64,000 nt of DNA from Streptomyces achromogenes (GTDB taxonomy: Bacteria; Actinomycetota; Actinomycetes; Streptomycetales; Streptomycetaceae): assembly GCF_030816715.1 (NCBI RefSeq), contig NZ_JAUSYH010000001.1:5704001-5768000 (forward strand), given 5' to 3'. This document shows, in pieces, positions 41,964-50,043 of this stretch. Under the pieces are notes generated by a model. It was not told where the DNA came from and did not search any database. It saw only the letters and a list, made by a program, of their open reading frames with translations. A program made the position numbers and the translations under genes. Each line of letters opens with the position of its first letter. Position 1 is the stretch's first letter.

Positions 41964-42071
41964 CCGAACGGGGACGACGGAGTGAAGGGGCCTCGGGACA
42001 AGAAAAGAACCCGGTACCCAGCCGACACCCGGTCCCACAGGACCGGACCGACCAGACGAGGAAGACGAACC

Positions 42072-42440
42072 GTGCAACTCGAAGCGCACGCCCCGTCCGT
42101 ACCGCCTTCCGAAACGATCCCCCCGCCCGGCCTCACGGAGGACTCCACCTTGACCCCGCTCACGGCGCTCACCGCGCTCGACGACGCCATCGAGAACCTC
42201 GGCGTGCCCGTCCCCTGCCGTTCCTACGACCCGGAGGTCTTCTTCGCCGAGACCCCGGCGGACGTCGAGTACGCCAAGTCCCTCTGCCGTACCTGCCCGC
42301 TGGTGGAGGCCTGCCTCGCCGGCGCGAAGGAGCGGCGCGAGCCCTGGGGTGTCTGGGGTGGCGAGCTGTTCGTGCAGGGTGTCGTCGTCGCCCGCAAGCG
42401 GCCGCGTGGTCGCCCGCGCAAGAACCCGGTCACGGCATGA
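42072..42440 (+). CDS. wblC: WhiB7/WblC transcription factor
   Basis: This 122-aa WhiB-family protein has four Cys for a 4Fe-4S cluster (Cys49, Cys72, Cys75, Cys81) in VPCRSYDPE and SLCRTCPLVEACL, the G-V-W-G-G turn that contacts the sigma factor, and a C-terminal AT-hook RGRPRKNP. The AT-hook is specific to WhiB7/WblC, the regulator of intrinsic resistance to ribosome-targeting antibiotics. GTG 42072 follows AGGAAG; the upstream in-frame ATG at 41982 lies in the leader without family similarity. The next gene overlaps the stop by 4 nt. Position between uvrD2 and the ABC1-kinase gene matches whiB7 in mycobacteria. Confidence 0.95.
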   Translation: MQLEAHAPSVPPSETIPPPGLTEDSTLTPLTALTALDDAIENLGVPVPCRSYDPEVFFAETPADVEYAKSLCRTCPLVEACLAGAKERREPWGVWGGELFVQGVVVARKRPRGRPRKNPVTA

Positions 42441-42763
42441 ACACCGCAGGAACAATCGACCGTCCCCTCACGCAAGACCCCAAGAAGCAGGCCCCGATGA
42501 AGCCGTTCACCAGCGAGCCCGCAGGCTCCGCGACCGAAGACCTCACGATCACCACCGGCGCGTACGACTCGCGTCAGAACAGGACACGCGAGATGCAACT
42601 CATCCCAGAAGCCCTGGCTCGTGCCCATATGCACGACCGGCTGCACGAGGTCGAGCGGGAACGCCAGGCCGTGCGCCTGGTGGCCGCTCGCCGGATGCAG
42701 CGTCGGGCCGAGCGCGCGTCGCTGCGCGCCCGCCGGGCGCTCGCCATGGCCGTGATGCAGTAA
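42437..42763 (+). CDS. Hypothetical basic protein coupled to wblC, 108 aa
   Basis: The ATG overlaps the wblC stop (ATGA), so translation is coupled. The product is polar in its first half (MNTAGTIDRPLTQDPKKQAP) and strongly basic and helical in its last 50 residues (HEVERERQAVRLVAARRMQR and RAERASLRARRALAMAVMQ), suggesting a coiled coil or nucleic-acid binding. I do not recognise a family. Because it is transcribed with wblC it would be induced by ribosome-targeting drugs, which makes an accessory role in that response worth considering; this is inference. A terminator follows. Confidence 0.72.
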   Translation: MNTAGTIDRPLTQDPKKQAPMKPFTSEPAGSATEDLTITTGAYDSRQNRTREMQLIPEALARAHMHDRLHEVERERQAVRLVAARRMQRRAERASLRARRALAMAVMQ

Positions 42764-42814
42764 CCGCACACACCTGAAGCGGTGGTCTCCCGAGAGGGAG
42801 GCGAAGCTCTCCCC

Positions 42815-42850
42815 GCGGGGGCCGGTCCGTCCGAACGGACCGGCCCCCGC
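42815..42850 (+). terminator. Terminator of the wblC operon
   Basis: A perfect 16-bp stem (GCGGGGGCCGGTCCGT and its complement) with a CCGA loop ends the wblC transcript before the zinc-finger gene. Confidence 0.85.
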
Positions 42851-42896
42851 TGTGCGCTGTGCGCCCGATCCGGCCCCGCGGCGTTATCGTCCTGGC

Positions 42897-43115
42897 ATGG
42901 CGAGTCCTCCCGGAGACGGCGACCGAGACGGTTCACCGGCGGAGCCCCCGCCCCTGCCGGTGGTGTGCGGCCGCTGCGGGGTCCGGGCCGCAGATCCACC
43001 GCCGGTCACCTGGACGTGTTCTGTGGAGAACGGTGTCCGCCGTCACTTCTGCGAGGCGTGCGCCCGGGAGAACCTCCGGGCGATCGAAGGCCGGCTCGAC
43101 TCGAACTGGTGGTGA
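42897..43115 (+). CDS. Small zinc-finger protein, 72 aa
   Basis: The product (MASPPGDGDRDGSPAEPPPL ... IEGRLDSNWW) has two Cys pairs: CGRCGV near residue 24 and FCEACAR near residue 52, with another Cys in TWTCSVENG, a treble-clef-like zinc knuckle. Such short proteins are common and unstudied in Streptomyces; DNA, RNA or protein binding are all possible. TATCGT (42885-42890) lies 6 nt before ATG 42897 with no Shine-Dalgarno, indicating leaderless translation. It converges on the ABC1-kinase gene. Confidence 0.72.
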   Translation: MASPPGDGDRDGSPAEPPPLPVVCGRCGVRAADPPPVTWTCSVENGVRRHFCEACARENLRAIEGRLDSNWW

Positions 43116-43164
43116 GGTATCTCACACCCGGGCCGGAGTCCCGCGCCCGTGCCTCACGCCTGTC

Positions 43165-43275
43165 TCAGGCCTCCGCCACCGAGTCCTCCTGTCTCTCAGG
43201 CCTCCGCCGCCGAGTCCTCCGCCAAGGGGCCCTCCGCCAAGGGATCCTCCGCCAAGGGATCCTCCGCTTCCGGGG
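43165..43275. repeat. 15-bp coding repeat at the 3' end of the ABC1-kinase gene
   Basis: On the minus strand the unit GCGGAGGATCCCTTG occurs twice, then once with GGCCCC and once shortened, encoding (A-E-D-P-L)n. A further copy of about 27 bp (TCTCAGGCCTCCGCC plus flank) lies beyond the stop codon at 43167-43193, differing from 43194-43220 at few positions. The array thus spans the end of the gene. Confidence 0.8.
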
Positions 43276-44638
43276 ACTCCAGGGTTTCCGAGGACTCCGG
43301 CTCGTCCTCCAGGAGGAACCCGGGGAGCCAGTCCTCCAGTTCGTCCCGCAGCCGTACCGTCGCACCCAGCTGGCACAGCACCCCGATCGTGCTGAGGGTC
43401 ACCCGGTGTATCAGCAGGTACGCCGGCGGCAGGTTGAGCTGCTTGCCCAACTGGTGGGCGGGAGAGCGGGGGTCGGCTATCCGGGCCGCCTGGCTGCGCA
43501 TCCAGCCGCGGGTGAAGGTGAACTCCTCCGCACGGGCCGGTTCGATGATCGGCAGGAGGTAGTCGAGGACGGCGTCGGGATCGAGCTCGATGGAGTCCTT
43601 GACGAAGCCCTCCGCGCGCAGGAGTTCGTAGACCGCCTCCGCGTCACCGTCCAGGGTCATGCGCAGGGACTCGCCGATCGGGTCCGGCAGGCCGCCCGCG
43701 AGCCTGTCCACCGTGCCGAAGTCCAGCACGCCCAGCCGCCAGTCGTCCTCGCCCTCAGGCCCGCCGGGCAGGAGGCGGAAGTTGCCGGGGTGCGGGTCGG
43801 CGTGCAGCAGGCCGGTGCGCGCCGGGCCTGAGAAGAGGAAGCGGGACAGCAACTGGCCGGCGCGGTCACGCTGCTCCTGGGTGCCCTCGGAGATCACCTC
43901 GGAGAGGGGAACGCCGTCGAGCCACTCGGTGACCAGGATCTGGTCGCACTGGTGGACCACCGCCGGCACCACGACGTCAAGATCCCCGGCGAACTCCTCC
44001 GCGTGGGCCTGCTGGGCCTGCGCCTCCAGGCCGTAGTCCAGTTCCTCCGAGACCCGGTCGCGCAGCTCGGCGATCAGGGGCTTCACGTCCATGCCCGGAA
44101 TGAGCGGGCCCAACAGGCGTGCGAAGCGGCTGAGTTGGTTCAGGTCGGACAGCAGGGCCTCGCCCGCCCCGGGGTACTGGACCTTGACCGCGACCTCTCG
44201 CCCGTCGTGCCACACCCCGCGGTGCACCTGACCGATCGAGGCCGCCGCGGCGGGTTTGTCGTCGAACTCCAGGAACAGCTCCGCCCAGTCCTCGCCGAGG
44301 TGCTTCGTGAGCACGGCGTGCACGGTCCGGGTCGGCATCGGCGGCGCCGCGTCCTGGAGCTTGGTGAGGGCCGCGCGGTAGGGGCCGGCCACCTCCTCGG
44401 GCAGGGCCGACTCGAAGACGGACAGGGCCTGTCCGAACTTCATCGCGCCGCCCTTCAGCTCGCCCAGCACCTTGAAGAGCTGCTCCGCGGTGCGCTGCTG
44501 CAGCTCGCGGCCGACGATCTCCGCGGACTCGCCCACGATCCGCTTGCCCAGACCCCACGTGGCCCGCCCGGCGAAGCCGAGCGGGAGCGCGGCGAGCTTG
44601 GCGGTCCGGGTGACCGCCTTCCGGGGAAGATCAGACAT
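43196..44638 (-). CDS. AarF/ABC1/UbiB kinase-like protein
   Basis: This 480-aa protein has the ABC1 motifs in order: MKFGQALS (K-x-G-Q, about residues 68-75), AAASIGQVHRG (Ala-rich nucleotide loop), VAVKVQYPG (Lys), HADPHPGNF (catalytic loop) and VLDFGTVDRL (DFG). Family members are atypical kinases or ATPases tied to isoprenoid-lipid (quinone) pathways at the membrane; in Actinobacteria the role is not settled. The C-terminus ends in acidic repeats (EDPLAEDPLAEGPLAED). Its start lies 8 nt inside the ThiF-like gene, so the two are translationally linked. GGAGGG precedes ATG 44638. The mycobacterial homologue (Rv3197) also follows whiB7. Confidence 0.9.
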   Translation of the reverse strand: MSDLPRKAVTRTAKLAALPLGFAGRATWGLGKRIVGESAEIVGRELQQRTAEQLFKVLGELKGGAMKFGQALSVFESALPEEVAGPYRAALTKLQDAAPPMPTRTVHAVLTKHLGEDWAELFLEFDDKPAAAASIGQVHRGVWHDGREVAVKVQYPGAGEALLSDLNQLSRFARLLGPLIPGMDVKPLIAELRDRVSEELDYGLEAQAQQAHAEEFAGDLDVVVPAVVHQCDQILVTEWLDGVPLSEVISEGTQEQRDRAGQLLSRFLFSGPARTGLLHADPHPGNFRLLPGGPEGEDDWRLGVLDFGTVDRLAGGLPDPIGESLRMTLDGDAEAVYELLRAEGFVKDSIELDPDAVLDYLLPIIEPARAEEFTFTRGWMRSQAARIADPRSPAHQLGKQLNLPPAYLLIHRVTLSTIGVLCQLGATVRLRDELEDWLPGFLLEDEPESSETLESPEAEDPLAEDPLAEGPLAEDSAAEA

Positions 44639-45842
44639 GCGCCCTCCAAGTCCCAGCCAGCCGCGCGGTGTCCGTCGTACCGCGTAACCCCGTCGAATGC
44701 GGTTGCTCTCCCATTGTCTCGTGCGAACCCCCCTCCTCGGAGGTGTGTTCCCGCTTACCTTTCTCCGCGGCCCCGCACGGACAGGCGCAGTGTGGCCGCA
44801 CCGGCCGTGCGTGCCAGTGGAGCGCGGGTACGGAGACCTCCCACCGCACGCCCGCACTCGACGGCTCGCGGCCGTCCAGGAACGTGAGCGCGTGGGCGGC
44901 GGCCAGCCCGGCCACCGTCGTCGCCAGCGTCAGGTCACAGGCGCGCGCCGTGCGCCGGTGACCGGAGTGCCACTGGGCGACCAGCCGCGGCCAGACCGGG
45001 TCCCGGTCGGTGCGCTCCTGGTGCAGACAGCCCGCGCAACCCGTCTCACCCGGCAGGACGAGCGGGCCGACGACGCCCGTGCCCTCGACGACCCCGGCGT
45101 AGAGATGCGGGGTGCCCGAGGCGATCATTGGTTCCGCCGCGGAGGGAGCGGGCGCGTGCACGCACACGTCGTCGCGCGGGGCGAGGATCACCAGTGAGAA
45201 GCCCGGAGTGTCCCCGGCGGGTGAGCTCCTGCTCCTTCGGGGCGGGCGACCGGGGGCGGCCCGGCGCACGACGCGGCGGGCCGCCTCGTCCCGGCGCTCG
45301 CCGACCGCCTCGGCGGGCAGGCCGCCGGGCGTGACGTCCCCCGGCTCCACCTTTCCGCCGTCTCGCACGTCCACCTCGCCCACTCCCGCGCCCGACAGCA
45401 GCGCCGCCAGCACCGCGCCCACCCGGCCCGCGCCCCGCACCTGCACCCGCAACCCGCGCCGGGCGGCCAGGTGCTCGACAGCGTCTCCCGGCTGCGAGGT
45501 GAGGAGGGACAGCGCGGCGAGATCGGGACGCAGCCGGTCCATGACCTCCCTCCTCTCCCGCAGCGCGGAGGCCTCCGGTCCGCCGCCGCGCGCGTCGTCG
45601 AGCAGTCCCGCCCGGGCCAGCCGCTCCACCAGCCGGTCGACATGGCCGTCGGGCAGATCCATACGGCGGCCCTCCTCGCGCAGCAGCGGGAGCCCGCGGG
45701 TGCCGTCCAGCAGGTCGAGGAAACTGCCGGTGGCCGTGTCGACCGGGCCGAGTGTCAGTGCGTGCGCCGGTGTCATGCCGAACTGCACCGTGTTGAGGTC
45801 GCGCCAGCCGCGCCGCAGCGCGGGTTTCACCGTCGGATGCAT
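44631..45842 (-). CDS. ThiF/E1-like protein
   Basis: This 403-aa protein has an N-terminal winged-helix-like segment (residues 1-85: VKPALRRGWRDLNTVQFGMT ... LVERLARAGLLDD), then a Rossmann nucleotide site RGAGRVGAVLAALLSGAGVG (about 135-154) and C-terminal Cys pairs (GCAGCLHQER, HCACPCG) suited to zinc. This matches ThiF-family proteins resembling the peptide-binding E1-like partner of azoline-forming (TOMM) systems. No YcaO cyclodehydratase or precursor peptide is visible nearby, so a RiPP role is unproven. The Arg finger and acidic residues of active E1 enzymes are not obvious, so it may be a binding rather than an adenylating protein. It overlaps the ABC1-kinase start by 8 nt. Confidence 0.75.
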   Translation of the reverse strand: MHPTVKPALRRGWRDLNTVQFGMTPAHALTLGPVDTATGSFLDLLDGTRGLPLLREEGRRMDLPDGHVDRLVERLARAGLLDDARGGGPEASALRERREVMDRLRPDLAALSLLTSQPGDAVEHLAARRGLRVQVRGAGRVGAVLAALLSGAGVGEVDVRDGGKVEPGDVTPGGLPAEAVGERRDEAARRVVRRAAPGRPPRRSRSSPAGDTPGFSLVILAPRDDVCVHAPAPSAAEPMIASGTPHLYAGVVEGTGVVGPLVLPGETGCAGCLHQERTDRDPVWPRLVAQWHSGHRRTARACDLTLATTVAGLAAAHALTFLDGREPSSAGVRWEVSVPALHWHARPVRPHCACPCGAAEKGKREHTSEEGGSHETMGEQPHSTGLRGTTDTARLAGTWRAHV

Positions 45843-46082
45843 CGAAGGCCCCCCGTATGCGTGGAAACTCCCCGTCATGTCGACGGAGCGGGACGTGGGG
45901 TGTCCTCGCTCCGCCGACGACTGCCAGCATGCCCGGACCCGACCGAGGCCGCCGAAAGTTGTCCACAGGCACGGTAATTCGTCGTATAAATGCGTCGTAC
46001 GAGGCAAAAGCGGCAGGTCGGATCGGAACCCACCCGACCCGGAGCCGGGACTTCCGCCATGTGCAACGGGTAACGTCGGGGC

Positions 46083-46679
46083 GTGCCCGCCGACCCACTG
46101 CACCGCGCCGGACCACCACAGCGCAGTACGACGAGCCAGCCGCCGAGCGGCTCGGGGGCGAGCGCGATCGAGGTCCGCAGAAGCGCCCGGCGACGCCGGA
46201 CGGTCTCGGCGTACCGCGAGGGCGATCGCACCATCGTGCTCATCCCCGCCCGGATGTCCGAGGCCGAGGAGCAACGCTGGGTGACCGTCATGCTCGACAA
46301 ACTCGCCGCGCAGGAGAGCCGGCGCGTGCCGGGCGACGCCGAGCTCGCCGAACGAGCCGAGCGCCTGTCGGCCCAGTGCTTCGGCGGCCGGGCCCGGCCC
46401 GCCTCGGTGCGCTGGGTGACCAACCAGAACACCCGCTGGGGCTCGTGCACGCCCGCCGAGGGCAGCATCCGGCTGTCCCACCGACTGAAGGGCATGCCCG
46501 AGTACGTCATCGACTACGTCCTCGCCCACGAGCTCGCGCATCTGCTCGTGCCGGGCCACGGCCCCGACTTCTGGCGACTGCTGGAGGCCTACCCGCGGAC
46601 CGAGCGCGCCCGGGGCTACCTCGAGGGCGTCGTCGCGGCCGAACGCCTCCCTCATCCGCCGGACGCGAACGGGGAGTGA
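46083..46679 (+). CDS. M48/YgjP-type zinc metallopeptidase (HELAH)
   Basis: This 198-aa protein contains the zinc motif YVLAHELAHLLVPGHGPDFW (about residues 145-164) and the RWGSC segment (NTRWGSCTPAEG) typical of the YgjP/DUF45 (SprT-like) metallopeptidases. The first 40 residues are basic and disordered. These proteins are single-domain cytoplasmic peptidases of unknown substrate, often linked to DNA repair contexts. TAACGT (46071-46076) lies 6 nt before GTG 46083, so the message is probably leaderless. It is divergent from the ThiF-like gene across 240 bp. Confidence 0.88.
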   Translation: MPADPLHRAGPPQRSTTSQPPSGSGASAIEVRRSARRRRTVSAYREGDRTIVLIPARMSEAEEQRWVTVMLDKLAAQESRRVPGDAELAERAERLSAQCFGGRARPASVRWVTNQNTRWGSCTPAEGSIRLSHRLKGMPEYVIDYVLAHELAHLLVPGHGPDFWRLLEAYPRTERARGYLEGVVAAERLPHPPDANGE

Positions 46680-46823
46680 CCTGCGGCGCGCGTGGGGTGA
46701 ACCTCGCGGGCGTCCGGTGCCGTCGCTTGTGTACCGGGTCTGTACCGACATCGTGCGTTGTCGGACTTTGCCGTTAGCCTGACGCGACGCACTCGCAATC
46801 GGGATGGGGGACGGTCGTTACGC

Positions 46824-48485
46824 ATGCCCAGGGAATTCCAACGCGGCCACAAGGCCAGGATCAGTGACCTCACGGCGGGTACCGATCTGTACGTAGGCGT
46901 GCAGATCACCGCCCCCGGCCTGACCTTCGACATCAGCTGCTTCGGTCTCGACGCCGACGAGCGTCTCTCGGACGACCGGTACTTCGTCTTCTTCAACCAG
47001 CCCAAGTCCCCCGAGGAGTCCATCCAGCTCCTGGGCTCCCAGGCGGGCGACACGGAGTCCTTCCGCATCACCCTCGACCGCATCCCGCCGCAGATCCGCA
47101 AACTGTCCTTCACGGCGACGCTGGACGGCGCCGGGCAGATGTCGCAGATCAACCCGGGCTACCTGCGTATCGTCGCGGGCGGTGAGGAGGTGGCCCGCTA
47201 CGCGTTCAACGGCTCCGAGTTCACCAGCGAGCGGGCCGTGATGCTGGGCGACTTCTACCTCAAGGACGTGTGGCGGTTCGCGGCCGTCGGCCAGGGCTTC
47301 GACGGCGGCCTCGACGCGCTGCTGAAGAATTTCGGCGGCGAGGTCGCCGAGGAGGAGCCGCCCGCCGCGCCGCAGCAGCCGCAGGCCGGCGCCGCCGCTC
47401 CGAGCTTCGCCCCGCCCGCCTTCGGCGCGCCTCCCGCTCCTCAGCAGCCGCAGCCCGCCGCGCAGGGCTTCGCGCCCCCGCCCGGCGCGACCCCGCCGCC
47501 GGCCCCGGCTCCCGTATCCCCGGTCCACGCCGCGCCGACCATCGTCGCGCCGCTGGTCCCGCCCGGCGGCCAGGTCCCGCCGCCCGCCCCCGCCCCGGCT
47601 CCCTACGGACAGCCGCCACAGCAGCAGCCGTACGGCCAGGGCCCCGCGCCGACCGCGCCCATGCCCCCCGGCTACGGGCAGCAGCCCCCCGCCCCGCAGG
47701 CCCCACAGGCCCCGCCCGGCTACGGACAGCCGACCCCGCCGCCCGGCTACGGTCAGCAGCCCCCCTTCGGGCAGGTCCCGGGCCAGCAGGCCTACGGCGT
47801 GCCGCAGGGCGCGCCCCAGGGCGGCGCCGGTGTGGCGTCGGCGCTCCAGCAGTTCAAGGAGACGCCCACGGGGCAGCGCTGGACCCAGCAGAACAGGAAG
47901 ATGATCCGGGTCGATCTCGGCATCGGCGGCCAGCCCGTCCTCGCCCGCCAGGGCAGCATGGTCCTCTACCAGGGCAAGGTCGACTTCAGTTACAAGGGCG
48001 CCGGGTTCGCCGGCCGGATCGTCGGCAACGCCACCGGTCAGGAGATGCAGCTGATGCGCTGCACCGGCCAGGGGCAGGTGTTCCTCGCCGAGAACTCCAC
48101 CCATGTGCACCCCATCGAGCTCCAGGGCGACGCGATCTGCGTCTCCGCCGAGAACGTCCTCGCCTTCGACGAGAGCCTCCAGTACGAGGTCCGTCGCATC
48201 GAGGGGCACGGCATCCCCGGCGGCGCGCTGTTCACCATGCAGTTCCAGGGCACCGGGACGATCGTCGTGAAGACGCACGGCACCCCCGTGGTCCTGCCGG
48301 TCACGCCCACCACGTTCGCCGACTGCAACGCCGTCGTCGCCTGGTCGGCGGCCTCCCAGGTGGTCGTCTCCAGCCAGGTGCGGATGCGCCGCAACGCATA
48401 CCCCGGGGACACCGGAGAGAGCGTCAACCTCCAGTTCCGGGGCGCTCCCGGCAACTTCATCGTCGTCCAGCCGTACGAGGTCTGA
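46824..48485 (+). CDS. TerD-AIM24 fusion protein
   Basis: This 553-aa protein has an N-terminal TerD domain (about residues 1-175, with the calcium-binding-like GLDADERLSDDRYFVFFNQP and YRIV/RYAF strands) followed by a 170-residue Gln/Pro/Gly linker with PGYGQ repeats, then a C-terminal AIM24 beta-sandwich domain (about 350-553: RVDLGIGGQPVLARQGSMVL ... NFIVVQPYEV). TerD domains bind calcium and belong to tellurite and stress networks. AIM24 proteins are beta-rich and of unknown bacterial function. A possible promoter TAGCCT lies about 50 bp upstream. Two more AIM24 genes follow at 11 and 17 bp, forming one operon. Confidence 0.88.
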   Translation: MPREFQRGHKARISDLTAGTDLYVGVQITAPGLTFDISCFGLDADERLSDDRYFVFFNQPKSPEESIQLLGSQAGDTESFRITLDRIPPQIRKLSFTATLDGAGQMSQINPGYLRIVAGGEEVARYAFNGSEFTSERAVMLGDFYLKDVWRFAAVGQGFDGGLDALLKNFGGEVAEEEPPAAPQQPQAGAAAPSFAPPAFGAPPAPQQPQPAAQGFAPPPGATPPPAPAPVSPVHAAPTIVAPLVPPGGQVPPPAPAPAPYGQPPQQQPYGQGPAPTAPMPPGYGQQPPAPQAPQAPPGYGQPTPPPGYGQQPPFGQVPGQQAYGVPQGAPQGGAGVASALQQFKETPTGQRWTQQNRKMIRVDLGIGGQPVLARQGSMVLYQGKVDFSYKGAGFAGRIVGNATGQEMQLMRCTGQGQVFLAENSTHVHPIELQGDAICVSAENVLAFDESLQYEVRRIEGHGIPGGALFTMQFQGTGTIVVKTHGTPVVLPVTPTTFADCNAVVAWSAASQVVVSSQVRMRRNAYPGDTGESVNLQFRGAPGNFIVVQPYEV

Positions 48486-48496
48486 GGGAGCCCGTC

Positions 48497-49177
48497 ATGA
48501 ACCAGCCGCTCGCGGGCTACGCGCCCGCACCCGTCACCGCCCGCATGGAGAACCACGGCAACCACATGCTGAAGGTCGCCATGCAGACCGGGAACGACCT
48601 CTTCGCGCGCGTGGGCTCGATGGTCGCCTACGAGGGCTTCGTCCAGTACGAGCCCAACCCGCCGGCCGTGCGCCAGATCGCCCGCGACTGGATGACCGGC
48701 GAGGGCGCGCCCCTGATGAAGTGCACCGGCGACGGTCTGCTCTATCTCGCCGACTACGGCGCGAACGTCGTCGTCATCAACCTCAACGGCGACGGCATCT
48801 CCGTCAACGCCACCAACCTGCTCGCCTTCGACGCGCACCTCACCTGGGGCGTCGAGCGCGTCAAGGGGCTCGCGAAGTTCGCCGGCCAGGGGCTGTGGAA
48901 CACAAAGATCTCCGGGCAGGGCTGGGTCGCGCTGACCTCCCGGGGCAAGCCGATCGTCGTCGACTGCGGCGGCGGCGAGGACGAGACGTACGTCGACCCC
49001 GACGCGCTCGTCGCCTGGTCCCCGAACCTCAAGGTGAAGGGCAAGCGCAGCTTCAAGGCGCAGTCGCTCATCGGCCGGGGCAGTGGTGAGGCCTACCAGA
49101 TGGCCTTCTCCGGCCAGGGCATCGTCGTCGTCCAGCCCAGTGAGGACAGCACCGACCGCCTCCGGGTACGGGGCTGA
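48497..49177 (+). CDS. AIM24 family protein, second in the cluster
   Basis: This 226-aa protein is a single AIM24 domain (MENHGNHMLKVAMQTGNDLF ... QGIVVVQPSE). Shared blocks with its neighbours are GSMVAYEGFVQYEP, LMKCTGDGLLYLADYGANV, and VDPDALVAWSPNLKVK. The fold is a trp RNA-binding-attenuation-protein-like beta sandwich with no catalytic residues recognised. GAGGGAG precedes ATG 48497 by a few nt, 11 bp after the TerD-AIM24 stop. Shared operon and three-way paralogy suggest the three proteins assemble together, which is inference. Confidence 0.88.
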   Translation: MNQPLAGYAPAPVTARMENHGNHMLKVAMQTGNDLFARVGSMVAYEGFVQYEPNPPAVRQIARDWMTGEGAPLMKCTGDGLLYLADYGANVVVINLNGDGISVNATNLLAFDAHLTWGVERVKGLAKFAGQGLWNTKISGQGWVALTSRGKPIVVDCGGGEDETYVDPDALVAWSPNLKVKGKRSFKAQSLIGRGSGEAYQMAFSGQGIVVVQPSEDSTDRLRVRG

Positions 49178-49194
49178 GGGGGACCGGGAACACC

Positions 49195-49950
49195 ATGCAG
49201 AGCTCACTTTTCGCGCACAACGACTCGCAGACCCAGGACCGCTGGAGTCTGCAGAACAAGCAGATGCTCCGGGTCACCCTGGAGGGCCACGACGACATCC
49301 TCGCCCGCAAGGGGACGATGGTCGCCTACCAGGGCCTGATGGAGTTCGACGCCGAGTACCAGAGCAACCAGCAGGGGCGCGCGCGTGCGCACACGGGCGA
49401 GGGCCTGAACCTGATGCGCTGTCACGGCCAGGGCACGGTGTACCTCGCCAACCTCGCCCAGCACATCCACGTGATGGACGTGGAGCAGGACGGGCTGACC
49501 GTGGACAGCAGCTATGTGCTGGCCATGGACTCCTCACTGCACCACGACGTCATCGCCGTCGACAGCCTCTACGGCATCTCCGGCTCGGGGAAGTACCAGC
49601 TCAACATCACCGGCCGTGGCAAGGTCGCCCTGATGACCTCCGGCGCGCCGCTGATGATGCAGGTCACCCCCGACAAGTACGTCAACTGCGACGCCGACGC
49701 CATCGTCGCCTGGTCCACCGGACTGCGGGTGCAGATGCAGGCGCAGACGCACTCCACCGGGGTGTGGCGCCGGCGCGGCAACACCGGTGAGGGCTGGGAG
49801 CTCAGCTTCATGGGCTCCGGCTACGCGCTGGTCCAGCCCAGTGAGCTGCTGCCGCCGCAGAACGCCCAGGTCGGGTCGGGTCTCGCCGCGCAGTACGGCA
49901 TGGGCCAGCAAGGAGCGCGGGGACAGAACCAGGGCAACGTTTGGAGCTGA
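49195..49950 (+). CDS. AIM24 family protein, third in the cluster
   Basis: This 251-aa AIM24 protein repeats the family pattern: QMLRVTLEGHDDILARKGTM, LMRCHGQGTVYLANLAQHI, GKYQLNITGRGKVAL, CDADAIVAWSTGLRVQM and GYALVQPSELL. It differs from the second copy by a Gly/Gln-rich tail. There is no signal peptide. It ends the operon and is followed by a strong hairpin. ATG 49195 follows GGGGGACCGGGAA. Confidence 0.88.
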   Translation: MQSSLFAHNDSQTQDRWSLQNKQMLRVTLEGHDDILARKGTMVAYQGLMEFDAEYQSNQQGRARAHTGEGLNLMRCHGQGTVYLANLAQHIHVMDVEQDGLTVDSSYVLAMDSSLHHDVIAVDSLYGISGSGKYQLNITGRGKVALMTSGAPLMMQVTPDKYVNCDADAIVAWSTGLRVQMQAQTHSTGVWRRRGNTGEGWELSFMGSGYALVQPSELLPPQNAQVGSGLAAQYGMGQQGARGQNQGNVWS

Positions 49951-49981
49951 CCGCCCGTCACGACGGACGTGGACGTCAGAC

Positions 49982-50015
49982 GTAAGGGGCGACCACCCTG
50001 GTGGTCGCCCCTTAC
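49982..50015. terminator. Bidirectional terminator after the AIM24 operon
   Basis: A perfect 16-bp inverted repeat (GTAAGGGGCGACCACC and its complement) with a 2-nt centre separates the AIM24 operon from the convergent NUDIX gene ending at 50044. Confidence 0.85.
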
Positions 50016-50043
50016 CTGATCGTTCGCCCCTACCCGCTCCGGC

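Noticed and set aside
41982..42071. Extended WblC start at ATG 41982
   Set aside because: The extra 30 residues are basic and unrelated to WhiB proteins, there is no Shine-Dalgarno, and GTG 42072 with AGGAAG matches the known N-terminus.
44631..45842. RiPP biosynthesis cluster around the ThiF-like gene
   Set aside because: No YcaO, lanthipeptide synthetase, radical SAM enzyme or precursor-like peptide is encoded nearby; the neighbours are an ABC1 kinase and a zinc peptidase.
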